A stretch of 64,000 bases of DNA from Pascua guehoae. Lineage: Eukaryota > Basidiomycota > Tremellomycetes > Trichosporonales > Trichosporonaceae. The position numbers and the translations under genes are program-made. The notes beneath the pieces are model-generated. The model was given only the letters and a program-made list of their open reading frames with translations, had not been told where the DNA came from and made no database searches. This document shows positions 1-11,231 of this stretch, in pieces. The stretch is from positions 310,999 through 374,998 of the forward strand of contig BCJX01000007.1 in assembly GCA_001600415.1 (NCBI GenBank), read 5' to 3'. Every line of letters starts with the position of its first letter. Position 1 is the stretch's first letter.

Positions 1-24
1 GGGGGGGGGGGGGGGGGGGGGGGG
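1..24. repeat. Poly-G run at window edge
   Basis: The window opens with 24 consecutive G. It is not a TTAGGG-type telomeric repeat. It could be a real homopolymer or a sequencing or assembly artefact at a contig end. A second long G-run lies at 21619-21639. Confidence 0.8.
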
Positions 25-799
25 TTTGGGGAATGTTGACAACAAACTACGGCTGTCGTCGATGCCTGTTCAGAGGGTGATGGGGGGAATGCCGTTTGTG
101 AGAGAAGAATAGAAAGAAAGAAGAAGAAAGCGAAGAGGCGAATAAAAGGAAAGAGACGGGAGCAGCATGCAGTGCATGCAGCGATGAATCTGGAAGCGCC
201 ATGGTGCGAGGGAAGGTCACAGTCGTTGTAAAGCAGGAAGGAAGGAAGGAAGGTGGTTGAAAAGGAAGGTGTCGAGTGCATGCTTGGACAGCTGTCATAA
301 CAATGTCGGGTGAGAGTCACGTGATGGGGCGGGGGGTGGGGCGGGGTGGTGTTGGTGGAGGCCGGCTCAGGCAGTGGCGCACTGGCGCACTGGGTGTGTT
401 GGTCCGGTGCACCCTAGTGCCAGCCAGCCAGCGGCCAGCGGCCAGCGGGGCAGGCCCCAGCCATATCATCCATATAAGGAGCACCCATGCACCAGCACCA
501 CCCCCAACCGCCACCACCCACCAAACCACCCCTCCCTTGCCCCAGCCACAGCCGTCACACGCCACCCACCACCGTCCCACCCCACACCGCAACCCACATT
601 ACCCCACACCCACACCCACATCAATCCCATGCATCCGCCATGCATCCGCCTATGCATCCACCATGTCTGAATGCACCAGCATGCATAGGAATGCACCACC
701 ATGCATGGAATCCCGCCCCCAGCCCAGAAATCACCCAGAATCAAGCAAAATGCGAAATGCGGATCCGAGGAACCGGTCCTGGGGATTGAACCGAAAGCC
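25..799. other. Intergenic, low complexity, no gene seen
   Basis: CA/CC-rich low-complexity DNA. Around 625-715 there are repeated ATGCATCC/CCACCATGC words. Open frames here are proline/threonine/histidine-rich on both strands and have no recognisable domain, so I do not call a gene. Confidence 0.5.
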
Positions 800-838
800 G
801 CTAAATGTTAGTCACGGGTTCGAGCCCCGTAATGGGCT
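800..838 (+). pseudogene. tRNA 3'-half-like relic (T-arm plus acceptor strand)
   Basis: ACGGG (814-818), loop TTCGAGC (819-825) and CCCGT (826-830) form a perfect 5-bp T-stem with a consensus B-box. AATGGGC follows as a possible 3' acceptor strand (831-837). No A-box or complementary GCCCATT is found within about 200 bp upstream, so this is at most a tRNA fragment. The preceding bases recall tRNA-Lys, but the identity is not secure. Confidence 0.35.
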
Positions 839-1437
839 TCCTCTTTTGCTCCCAGAGCTGCTCGTTCAGCCAAGGAGGCATAGGAGTCCTGCAACTGTGA
901 GCCAGCTTTGTCATCTTGCGTTGCGCCTCTCTACCGGCCTTTTGAACCTGGGGGACCTCCCCTGTCAGATTAATATGGCTTCAAACAACCTGAGGCGACG
1001 CAGGTACGCAGCGTGCCACGCCAGTTATTATTATCGAGGCTGCCATTCACGACGATGTCTTTGGTGGATCACTCGATCCTGGAGGTGGGTCAATGATTAG
1101 ATTACAAAACGAGCGGGGGCAATTATTCCGTGCCTGATCGTTCTGATAAGCAGGCGCCACAGTGGCCCGGGAGCAATTGTCCCAAAAATAGCCCCACACT
1201 GTCGGTACAGCTCGCTTCCGGTCGGTCTGCACAGTCGCTAGAGCACCGCCTCCCTCCCCCCGTGCCTAGGTTGGACTTTGCAAGCTTGCTGTAGCGGCCT
1301 ATTTCGACCATGAGCGGTGCGCTACAGGGGTCGGAATGCGGTCATGCTGTGCACTGGGTTCCGAGCGGAACAGAGCTCTGGGACTAACGATAGAAAGCGA
1401 CCAAAACAACATGTCAGCGATGACTCGTTGAGAAAAG

Positions 1438-1443
1438 TATAAG
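1438..1443 (+). promoter_or_regulatory. TATA-like element upstream of the gene at 1553
   Basis: TATAAG lies about 110 bp before the ATG at 1553. A CA/CT-rich leader follows, ending in CACAATG. Its role as a promoter is inferred from position only. Confidence 0.4.
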
Positions 1444-1552
1444 TGGCAAGTATTCACACGATAGCCAGCTCGCACCAAGCCATAGCTCCCCACTCCAACA
1501 CCCCAGTCGCACAACTCACACATCTCTCTCACCTCGACCAGCTTTGAACACA

Positions 1553-2882
1553 ATGAAGGCCACCGCTCTCCCCTCCGAGACCACTAGCACCCCACCGACG
1601 TACCCGGCAGACGCCCCGCCCGCGTACGAGACCATTACTGCGGCACACATGACGACGGCCACGGCCCCAACCGCGCGGGCCGCAGAAGCGACCGCGTCGG
1701 CGTACGCGACTGAGAAGCCTGCGCGTCGGGCGTCCGTGTCGTCTCTGTCGTCGTTTTCTTCTGACTCGTCGGATTCGTCAGACTCGGAGGTGAGTGAGCC
1801 CTGGGTACTACAACCCCGACTGTTCTTGACAGACACTGACGAGTAAGGACGAGCGGTCGCAGAGCAAGGCGGACCGCAAGACGCAGCGACGCGCAGAAAA
1901 GGACGAGCGGTACGCCCAGCGCTGCGCAGACAAGGACGCACGGTACGCGCAGCGCCGTGCGGACAAGGACGCCCACCGCGCAGCACGCAGCGCACGCAAG
2001 GAGCAGCGGCAGGCAGACAAGGCAGAGCGGCGTGCCCGCAAGGCCCTGTACCGCGCGAGCAAGCACGAAGCGCGCGCTGCCCGCGTATCCATCCCCAGCC
2101 CCGGCTTTGCATCCCGCGACGCGCTCTCGCCAGCCTCCCCGGGCTACCCCGTCACGCCGCCCACGCCGCCCGCGACGTCGGGGTCGGCGTTCATCGCCCT
2201 CGCAGACCGCCATGTGCAGAAGGCGATCCGGCACGCGCAGCGGCACCATGACAAGGCGATGCGCCATGCCGAGCGCCAGCACGATATCGCCATGAGGCAC
2301 TCGGAGCACGCAAACTACCTCGCACACCGGCTGGGCAATGCGCCCTCGGAGGCTGTCCGGCGCGTCCTCGCCCCCGCACCCCGGTCGGACTACGCACACG
2401 CGGGGTACACTCAGCCCGCCCCATACGGCTACAGTGCGCCCCCAGCCCCGCACGGCTTCTCAGCACCGCCCGCCCCATACGGCACCCACATGCCGCCCGC
2501 GCCCTACGCCGAGCCCCAGCCCCAGATGGCCCGCTTCGGCCCCATCCCCCTCCCATTCGCCCATACCGACGCGTACGGGACGACACGCGTCGGCCCGGTC
2601 CCCCTGCCTTTCATCTCGAACCCACAACCGGCCGGCCAGCCTGCTCCCCACTCGCAGGGGCCACTCGGCCTCGTCGTGTCTCTCGCCAAGGTGGCGCGCA
2701 AGTCGTACGTCCAGCGCGAGCACCGCCGTATGGACGCAAAGATGGGCCAGATGAGCATGGGCGAGGCGCGTGGTGTGTCCCCTGACGAGCGGGAGGAGGC
2801 ACAGGAAGCACGTGAGAGTAGCTTTGAGAGGAGCAGTGAGAAGAGCCCCCGCAAGAGTGTCTACACGGACGAGAAGCGTTAG
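1553..2882 (+). CDS. Hypothetical charged, low-complexity protein with a PPAY motif
   Basis: Two exons: 1553-1789 and 1833-2882. The 43-nt intron has GTGAGT and TTGACAG ends and joins the frames exactly, giving about 428 aa. The N-terminus has PPTY and PPAYE, similar to PPxY ligands of WW domains, and then a Ser/Asp-rich stretch (SSDSSDSSDSE). The middle (about residues 80-150) is a run of Arg/Lys/Ala/Gln helix with imperfect repeats of the KDERYAQRxADKDA type. A second basic His-rich patch follows (RHAQRHHDKAMRHAERQHD). The C-terminal third is Pro/Ala/Tyr-rich with APYG-like repeats and ends in a charged Ser-rich tail. There is no signal peptide or TM segment. I do not recognise a family. 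PPxY motifs suggest a possible adaptor or ubiquitin-ligase substrate role, but that is inference. Confidence 0.7.
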
Positions 2883-3272
2883 ACAGGAGTTGTAGCTCGT
2901 AAATAAACTTCTCGTAGATGTTGTCAGAATAGATTGTCATGTTACTTGTGTCTCGTCACCGCGAGCAACCAAAGTCGATTGCAACTTGTTCGCTTGAGCG
3001 GTCAACAGCTGTTCCAGGGCTGCAGAGCGGGTAGGATGTCGCAGAGCTCCCTTCGTACGAAGCTTTATAGCTCAAGACGCATGGAACTTAGGCAACGCAG
3101 GGAACCACTGGGCGAATTTGCTCCAAAAACATGCCTGGAAAAGAGTCGTCTTGCTACGCCTGCCACACCTCCCGCACGACCCACAACCCCCCCACCGCCC
3201 CCCCAACCCAACCCCTCTCCAGACCATCCTGACTCTCCAGAGCGTCCCCATCATCACGTCGCAGTCCAAAAA

Positions 3273-3399
3273 GGTCACGACGGGGCTCGAACCCGCGATC
3301 TCTTGATTACTAGGCCTCGGAGACCGGGACGGGGACCCGGACTCGATGAGGAGGCGTGATTGGTCGTAGTCAAGCGCCGTACCATTTGGCCACGCGACC
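3273..3399 (-). tRNA. tRNA-Arg (anticodon ACG) with 56-nt intron
   Basis: Read on the minus strand, acceptor GGTCGCG (3399-3393) pairs with CGTGACC (3279-3273) with one G.U. The D-stem is GCC/GGC, the anticodon stem is CTTGA/TCAAG, and the loop is C-T-A-C-G-A-A with anticodon ACG. The T-stem is GCGGG/CCCGT with loop TTCGAGC. A 56-nt intron (3308-3363) sits after base 37, the canonical tRNA intron position. Spliced length is 71 nt. Five T follow directly (3272-3268), serving as a Pol III terminator. The intron is GC-rich and longer than many nuclear tRNA introns. Confidence 0.93.
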
Positions 3400-5690
3400 T
3401 TGGTGTTTGATGGCCTGGAGTGGTGGAGTGGGGGCCCGGGGACTCCCAATGGTGGGTGGGGGTTTACCAAAACATGGGGGGGGTGCTCGTTCAGCTTCTG
3501 AATGGTAAACAGGGGATGATATTAAGGATGGGATGGGAGTGCACAGAGTCAATTTCGGACAGTACAGTGGTCACGACCATGACGGGGATGAGTGATTGAC
3601 CTCCTGGGCACCACGCATGGCATGACTCCCTCTTGGTAAAGATTCCTCGACGTGTGGGGTGCCATGAGACTGTAACTGTATGATCAGCTCAACGCACGTC
3701 TAACACGCTTCAAGAGCAGCAGCCAACCTCGGACAACAACAAACCCTGGCGTCCCTGTTCCGAGTGACCTCGGCATGTCATAGCTGTCCCGATCATCTGA
3801 ACCGTGCACGAGGAAACTCGCATGCCATGGAACGTCTGATGGTGCATTCGGCACACTCTATGGGACGAGCCACAACGAGCAGGGCCGTATGCGCTCACAC
3901 ACCACGCACCCCCACACCACTATGCAGGCACTTCCAATTGCCATTTCGGCTGGTGTTGCTCACAGGACGCGTCCAACTCGCGAGCCTCAAATGTGGATGA
4001 GCGAGAGCTGTGTCTCGGAACCCGAGGCGACTTTCGATCTTCGTGCTTGGCACCTCTTGCGATGGCGGCCGCGCACAATGAGTGTCGGGCGACTGGTTCA
4101 CGGCTGTAGGTGGCGCTCAGTCCCGAGTAAGTGTCCGTTGACCTGAGCCTGGGTGGAGACGAGGGCAGCCGAGATGTTGGTGCGATCACGGTGGGGCCAC
4201 GCGACCTGCTCCCAGACGATGCTTGACGATTGACGAGGTAGACGAGGTAGACTGGGCCTCTTGCCTCCGTAGCGGTGGATCCCAACACGATGGAAGGGAC
4301 CGCGGCGAGAGGAGACGTTACAAGGGGGCCGAGTGCATGTCGGTGTCTGCGTTGGTTGCTGAGCTTGGTATCAAGCGGTGTCGGCGTCTTCCAAGTGTTT
4401 GGCCAGACGCGACTGCCGTGAGCACATTGACCGCCATCGACTGTACCACTGTCCAATTATACAGTCGAGCTATTACGCGCGCGTGTTGCCCAGGAACAAG
4501 GCATCGTCAAAGCCCGCAGGACCGTCTCCGCTTGTTTCAGGCAAGACGCGCGCCGACGCGTTCTGTGGCTGCACGGCTAATTGATCGAAAACTCGTGCGA
4601 GGCGCATGGCGTCGTTGGCCCTGTCGCTTGTGGAATTGTGGACCAAGCTGAGATACGCCAGTTTGATCGGGCATGCGTGCACCAGCGACAGACCACGATG
4701 TTTTGGGCTGCCCTTGACAGCTCAGATGATGGAGCTTTATAGCTCCACTTGCGCCACTTGCCCCAATGGCCGAGAAGAGTGGCAGCGTGCCGTCTCCGAG
4801 AATGAGACTCTGCATGTGACCATGGCGGTGGTGACAAACGTGACAAGACGTGGGAAGCAAGGTCCGGCATGGAAGTGCGGAAGTGCAAGGCCACAGGATT
4901 CCATTTCCGCACCCACATCGTGTGAGTTGGACAGAAGGCGACAGGAAGGTTTGTGATCCGTGAGCGGCCACAGGGACGCTGAGGAATGCAGCTCTCCACC
5001 TTTTGCACGTTCTGCATGCTCTGCAGCGCGAGACAGCATCACGCGCCCATAACAAGCGCGTTTTGCCAGATTCTGCACTTGAGTTGTTCCTGGTGCGAAG
5101 ATATCCGCAATCAGCGTGCCTGGAATTCCACGGCCTGAGACATGCAGTTTAGCTTTTGCAAAGTGGCGCCATGGCGCCAGGGACGACGAGGCATGCAACA
5201 GTGTCCAGTACGTCCGTCTTGTTGCTCTACGTCCGTCTTGTTGCTGCTGCTGCCGAGATACTCACCGGGGCACGAGTCTCATCCCTTTGGGCGCCCCCCG
5301 GTCAACTTGTGTTCCACAGGCTTTGCGCTGCATTAGTCATACGCCAAGGGAACAAAGGTTGACGCGATATGCTGCATTCCTCGGCCAGAAGTCTACAACG
5401 TTATCGAGTAAAAGACAAGAGAGTTAGTTGTCTGTTGAGTGGAGCAGGTACAGTAGGTGTATATATGCTCTGAGACAGCAGTCAAGCTCTTGTTTCTGAA
5501 GAACAGAGTCCCTGAAGTGGGTGGTTGTTTACATTCATTCCTCATTCCTTGGCATGCAGAGTCTAATCGTTTGTCACCCACCTTGCCTTCCTTCCTTCCT
5601 TTGCCGTCGAGCAAACACCCACTCACCCTCGCACCCAATGCAACCCCCGCCCCTTCCCCGTCCTCCCCAACACACCCAACCGTGGAGAGA
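3400..5690. other. Intergenic stretch, no gene supported
   Basis: Only short overlapping frames on both strands (for example 3920-4456 minus and 4537-5055 minus) are present. They show no domain, no codon-bias advantage and no convincing splice chain. A short direct duplication of CGTCCGTCTTGTTGCT lies near 5212-5245. I see no tRNA, transposon end or conserved motif here. Confidence 0.5.
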
Positions 5691-5696
5691 TATAAG
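5691..5696 (+). promoter_or_regulatory. TATA box-like element of the NADase gene
   Basis: TATAAG lies 86 bp before the ATG at 5777, with a pyrimidine-rich leader between them (CTTCAACTTCTCTTCTTCG). Position and leader composition suggest a core promoter. Confidence 0.45.
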
Positions 5697-5776
5697 ACCG
5701 GACTAGCTCACCCCCATTCCCTCCCGTCTTCAACTTCTCTTCTTCGTCAAGAGTTTCCACCTTCCACCGCTTCATC

Positions 5777-6647
5777 ATGCTCGTCGCCTCGTGTCTTCTC
5801 TCGACCCTCGTCTGGCTCTCGGTCGCCGTATCGGCCAGCCCCATCGACGTGTCTCTCGGCCGCGGTGGACACAAAAAGTGCGACTGCACGGGCACGGCCG
5901 ACGGTGGCAGGGAGGGCCGGCGCTACATCTGCCGTGACAAGCGTCTTGGCCCCACTGTTCTCCCCAGGAAGCTCCCTCTTGCTGGTTTCATGACCAACTA
6001 TGACCGGTAAGGCTCATTGTCCCTCAGTGTATGTTATGGAACTGACGATGTCCCACAGTCTGGGCGATGCGACTGGGCCCGGCGACTTCCTCTCCAAGTG
6101 GACCGACGACGCCGGCAACTGGGTCTACCCCCCGTTCAACGGCTTCCAGCTCGACGTGAACGGCAACCCCATCAACGGCAGCATGGTGCTCGAGGTATGT
6201 TGCCACAAACACTGGGAGAGACGCTCAGACCGCCAGGTGGGCACCTTTGTCGATCGCTTCGGTTCCGAGTACGGTGAGTAAGGGCTTTTGCTTGGCATCC
6301 TGCCTCCTGGCGACAATCTGTGCACGCTCCCTCAATAAACACCTGACCCACACCCAGGCTCGTTCATCTCGGCCGCGTCGGCTCCATACTCGCAACGCGC
6401 CCTGCCCCCTTCCAACCTCGACACGAACCCTGACGCGCCCGACTTTCCATTCAACTACCACGTCTACGAGGTCAAGAAGCCCCTCACCGTCGTCGGCGGC
6501 CCGATTGCTCCCTGGTTTGGCCAGCCGGGCCTCGGCGCTCAGTTTTACACTGGCGACGTCGGAAACGTCATGACCCTCGTTGAGCAGGGTTACCTCGAGC
6601 GCGAGGACCCCGAGGTCCTCATCTCGCGTGAGCAGGGTTGCGCCTAA
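5777..6647 (+). CDS. Secreted TNT-domain NAD glycohydrolase-like protein
   Basis: Four exons: 5777-6006, 6059-6194, 6237-6273 and 6358-6647. Introns are 52, 42 and 84 nt, all GT..AG, and the phases join (phase 2, 0, 1). The product is 230 aa. Residues 1-20 are a clear signal peptide ending SVAVSASP. A short Cys-containing segment follows, and then a TNT-type fold (the family of the tuberculosis necrotizing toxin and of fungal surface NADases, PF14021). Family marks seen are DRFGSEYG, an Arg/Leu-Pro segment, NYHVYEV, and the [13 protein letters not shown] block near the C-terminus. Fungal relatives hydrolyse NAD to nicotinamide and ADP-ribose outside the cell. Whether this one is active is inferred from motifs only. 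No GPI signal is evident, so it is probably soluble or wall-associated. No immunity-like gene is recognisable next to it. Confidence 0.82.
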
Positions 6648-7141
6648 GTGCCAGCGCTAGAAAGGAGGCTTGTAACACCCCGGACTATGTCGTGTTAGGG
6701 AGGCAGTGTTAATAATGCAAAATGTGGACAGCAGTCGATGCGTCGTATACTGGGCACGGCGCAAGACATGTGGACTGGGTGCGCGGACAATGACGCAATA
6801 GCCACGCGACCACAGTCCGCATCGACTGCAGGTGGTACGGCAGCGTCCCTGCTGTGCCTCACACACGAGGCCAACGCGTTCGCATGACAGAGAGCGTACC
6901 AGGTCAAAAGCTGAATCAGGATTGGCCGAGCATCTGAGCGATGGCGGCCAAGATATCAGGGCCGGTGAGCTGGGAGGGCAGCCAGACGCCATGAGGGCAC
7001 ACCGACACCATAAACCAGAACGACAACAAGACGAAGGCATACAAGGACGCGAAGCCGGTTCTGGAATGAGTCATTACCGAAAACATGCAAGCTGTCGCGC
7101 ACTGTTAATGGCACAACATGGTGATGTACAACATGAAGAAT

Positions 7142-8601
7142 CTAGACCCTATCTCTTCTCAACAACCTCCCAATCACTCTTCGCGACCTGCTAACCTCCA
7201 TGGGGTGTATCGAGCCATCAGTAGTATAATCTGCTGGTATCAATCGGGGGTGCAGAAAGGACATGCCAGTCTCAATGTCCACCTCGCGCGTCAGCGCTTC
7301 CTGCGGCGCGCTCCTCGCCAGTCCCGTCGGCGGGGTCCGGGAGAGGACAGTCGGTCGTGTCAGCATAGGGCGTTCCTGCGGTGGTTGCCTCATGGCCGTG
7401 TCCATCCTTGGTGGCTGGGTCGGGCGTGTCGCTGCCGTAGCCATTGTCGGGTCCGTCACCGTCGGGACTGCCGATGGATGGTGGTTTTGGGTTTGGGGTG
7501 TTGCCTGCCCCCGGTACATCTTGTCCATCACCGCCGTTGCCAGCTCGAGTTGTTGTCGCACCTCGGGATCCTTGGCTGGGTCCACCATTGTCGCGTCGCT
7601 GCCGTTTCGCGTAATGGTCACTCTCACCACTTGCCGGAGGTGATTGACCACGAGGACCACTTTGCTCGCCAGCCTGCGGTGTTGGGACAGCTGCTCGGAA
7701 GGGAGCGCACTGACCTCGGCGTTGGGTTCCGGAGTATCATCGGTGCGCTTGCGCTTGATCGGTGTCGAAGGCGAGGATGCCGAGGGACCAGAGTCGTCGT
7801 CGTCGTCCTCCTCATCGCTGGAATCTTTGAGAGCATCGTGGCCTGGAAACGTGCCGGGAGGCCCAAGCCAAAACGGAAATGTCGTCTCCACGATATTCTT
7901 GGGGGGAAAGCGAACGTTGCCATGTCGGTCCTTGCCGTTGGGGTGGTAGGCTCGATAGCTCTCAGCTTTTGCTCTAGGGTGCGACTTGTACTCCTCAGGG
8001 TAGCGCCATGCGTGTACGCCCGATTCGTAGCCCCAGGTGAAGGCTGATAGGCTCCATTCCTTCACCTCGTCCAAGGTAGGATACGCCGATTCTGGCAGTG
8101 GGCGTGACGCGAGATTCTTTTGCTGTCGAGCCTCGTCCAGTACCTCCTGAGCCTGCTGTCAGACCAATACTGCACTGACAAGGGCCTACCTCATGGTATG
8201 ATTCCGTCACCGCGTTCGCCATTGTGTCCAGCCAGTCCTGAAACGTCGCCAGTGGGCCGCCCTTTGGGGTTCTGCGCCACAGCTCGTACCTGTACCGGTG
8301 TCAACAACTGCCCAGCCCGAGAAGACGGTAGTACGGTTTGGGTCATGATGTTCGATAATGGAAACGCAACTCACAACGCGTGCGCCTTATCAAACACTGC
8401 TAGCTTGAAGCAAACTGGGTCGATCGCTCCCCAGTCCCGTTCACCAACAACTTCGCTCCAATGTTGACTCGCGAGGCGACCAGCCCAGATGACCGGTTCC
8501 CACCCGTCTTCGTGCGGGATTGGGACGAGTGAATAGTCGGACCTGTACCATTCGACGCGAGGAAAGCCCTCGATGGGGGGAGCAAAGTTGTCGTCGGACA
8601 T
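7142..8601 (-). CDS. Unrecognised acidic protein
   Basis: Three exons on the minus strand: 8601-8375, 8289-8190 and 8155-7142. Introns are 85 and 34 nt. The first join (..AHA|LYELWRR..) and the second (..SYHE|QAQEVL..) are in frame, giving about 446 aa. The N-terminal half is rich in Trp, Tyr and aromatic pairs (VEWYRSDYSLVP, WEPVIWAGR), as in a folded domain. Around the middle is a DSSDEEDDDDDSG acidic tract followed by a basic PIKRKR, a possible nuclear localisation signal. The C-terminal third is Pro/Thr/Arg-rich and probably disordered. No family is recognised. The acidic tract plus basic patch suggests a nuclear protein, as inference. The 34-nt intron is at the short limit and should be confirmed. 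Confidence 0.65.
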
Positions 8602-9407
8602 GGTGAGGAGAACAGATGGTGAATGTGAGTGCCGAGTGTGTCGAATTGGGCATTTATAGCGTCCACCGCCGTCGCGAGATGTGCCTTACATAACACCCGT
8701 CACCGCTTGTCATCCATGCCGGCACCAGGATAAACACGTTCCAGAAACAGACCACTCCAACCCTAATTGCACTGCATAGATTGAGCCACTCACCTAACAT
8801 CGTCGGCTCTCTGTAACATGGTGGTGCTGCATTCTTGACAAGGCGGTGAGGGCGGTACCCCCCCTATCGTTTTGAGTATGGAAGGCAGTGCCATCTTACG
8901 GTAGAACTGTGCAGCTCTGTGCTCAAATTACCTCAAAACGCCGGGCTGTCGACTTGTACGCCGCCTGTAGCACACAGCTGAAACACACCAACTGCGGCGG
9001 TGCCGGGGTATGTCATGTCAGCTTGGCCATTCAGAGAATACCCCACGTCGGCATCCACTGCACGAGTCAGTCCAAAAGGTCAAGGACAGCGATCATGTAC
9101 GAAGCAGATCCTGACATTCCCCTCTCCGGCGCTCCCCGAGCCCGCCCACGAGAAACTCAGGACCAACCACATCTCCGCCTCGCCGTACCCCACCGCACCG
9201 CAGCCCCCCTCGGACAGGGCGGGGCGGGTTTATTTGACAGTCTTGATGGCCACGAGGCTTTGATGACCCCAAGTCCGTGTTTGGGTTAAGTTGTCTTTCG
9301 ATGAGAAGAATGGTCTCAGGTTTGTAGCATCAGTAGCCGTTTGGAACATCAGTAACGTGTTGTAGCCTTAGTAACTGCAGCACCAAGGATTGTACCGGAG
9401 CAGCATT

Positions 9408-9450
<43 letters not shown>

Positions 9451-10103
9451 ACAGAGCGTCGTCGTTACGTCGGACTGAGGCGTACCATAAATTGTCTCCC
9501 TTGTGAAGCAACCTTTTGCGCCACAGACCATGGAGGGAAACACACTGCTATGCTGAAACGCAGATCCCCAGGTTGATAGTGTGTTTTTCAACGTGACCTA
9601 AAACTTACACAGATCAGAGAGGCGATCTCACCTCCCCGCGAGGGTTTTAATCGATCAAGAGGCACGTCCTTCCTCGTGCATACCACCAACCTATCTGCAA
9701 CCCCTTGGTTTTCTTCCCTGCGCCTCTCTCCTGACCCCGGGCTATTTACACCAAACCCCTCCCGAGCACACTGTAGACCCAGCCCACAACCCCACTAGCA
9801 GCTCCGCCTGGCCGCCAACGTCGTGTGTTCCTCGGTTCATCGCCCTCTTCCGCCCCCAAAGTGTATCTCGCACGACCACAACCTCAACCGTTGAAGCGCA
9901 CATGTGACTCGTAATTATCAAATGGTACGTCCTACAGAATCGTCTCCTCTCCTCTCTCCTGTCACCAGTCGTCAGGTACCTTGCGTACTCCGTCTTGAAC
10001 TCCAGTATATATATCACGACTCAAACGGGGGTGCCATTGCCTGCTGTCCGCATGGATCTTCAACTGCTCTGCGTCGTCTCCCTCCCTCTTGCGTTTCTCC
10101 ATC
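8602..10103. other. Intergenic stretch with a 40-T run, no gene supported
   Basis: Apart from the homopolymer at 9409-9448 I see only short frames without homology cues. The segment separates two minus-strand genes, so it should hold the promoter of the 7142-8601 gene and the 3' end of the F-box-like gene that stops at 10104. Confidence 0.5.
9409..9448. repeat. 40-nt poly-T homopolymer
   Basis: Forty uninterrupted T. On the minus strand this reads as poly-A and could be the tail of an old retrotransposed copy, but no reverse transcriptase or processed-gene sequence is visible to its right. Length is likely to be unstable or mis-sequenced. Confidence 0.8.
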
Positions 10104-11231
10104 TCACGAGGGGAAAGGGAACCCCTCGCCGCGTTCGAGCGCCAACATTGCGGGGGTCACGCGCTGCGCGTACTCGTTGACCGTGACAAACTCCAACCGC
10201 TCCACCCTGGTGTTGCGAAAGGACAGCAAGTGACGGAGCTGCTGCTCACGCGCGTCGGGGTCGAGATGGGTGATCCGCGTCTTCTCCTTGTCGGAGGTAA
10301 ACGTCCAGGGAGAAATAGTCTCGAGTCCCACCACGGTTACGGATGTCGTACCCGTAAACACAACGAGCACTTGAAGTATGCCATACACATTGTCCGCACC
10401 GAAGCCCCGCACAACCGGCAGTGCCGTGCACGTCCTCCGCGTACGTCGTGCTCTCGTGTCGAGGGAGGGCTCGTCGTCGACATTGACAAAGTGGACGACG
10501 ACGGGTGAAGTCGTCTGAAGGTCCGTCCAAGCTATGAAAGCCGGGGGCCGAACACAGCTGAAGCGTACCGCCATCACGAGCTTTTCGGGCTCCACAAACT
10601 GCGCAGGTGACAGGCTCCACCCCCCAATCGGATTGTTGGGTGGGACGAACTGCTTCTTCTGTCCATTGTATGCACTGTACCGGGCCACGTTGTTGACGAT
10701 GAAGACGAACACCTTGGCTTTGACCGGTGCGATCTCAAGGGTGCGCACAATGGTCGGGGAAACGAGGTCCTTGAGCTTGTCCATGACGTCGGCCTTGTGC
10801 GTCCTCAGTTTGAGGTCCACCACGCCAAGGCCATCGAGCCACTCGGCGCCGCCGCCCAACTGATTTAAGAGCATCAGCGAACATACCTTGCGCTACGTCA
10901 TGTACTTGTCGTGGCTCACCTCGGGGACACGAGTGGCCCTCGGCTTGTGGAAGGGCGCAAACGCCAACTCGTCGTTGCTGGTGGTCGTGACAACAAAGTG
11001 GGTGCCCACATACAGCTCGTCGTGGTACTTGCGACAGGTGAGCGCCAGCTTGGCGAGGGCTGCGAGGTCGGCCGCGGCGACGATGGCATCCATGATATGC
11101 GGGAAGGACAGGTGATCAATGACGATACGAGGGGACGGGGTCGGGGCTGGCGCTGACGGGGGGACTGTACGGCGCCCCCATTGCCGCTTGCTGAATGTGG
11201 GTGGGTTGTTGGTGGCCTTGCGTTTCGGCAT
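10104..11231 (-). CDS. F-box-like family protein, paralogue A
   Basis: Exons 11231-10920 and 10859-10104 on the minus strand, about 355 aa, with a 60-nt GTGAGC..AATCAG intron (10919-10860). It starts MPKRK, like its paralogues at 33489 (MLKRK) and 35236 (MSKRK). Residues about 45-90 hold the family signature IDHLSFPHIMDAI followed by LALTCRKYHDELY, which resembles an F-box. The C-terminal part keeps VVGLETISPW, FVTVNEYA and LALERGEGF. F-box proteins recruit substrates to SCF ubiquitin ligases through Skp1. That role is an inference, since the F-box is divergent. Unusually, the stretch called intron aligns with translated sequence in the paralogue at 33489 and carries an in-frame TAG, so the gene could be either spliced or nonsense-mutated. 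Confidence 0.7.

Noticed and set aside
1..24. Telomere at the window start
   Set aside because: Pure G, no TTAGGG-like periodicity; more likely a homopolymer or assembly edge.
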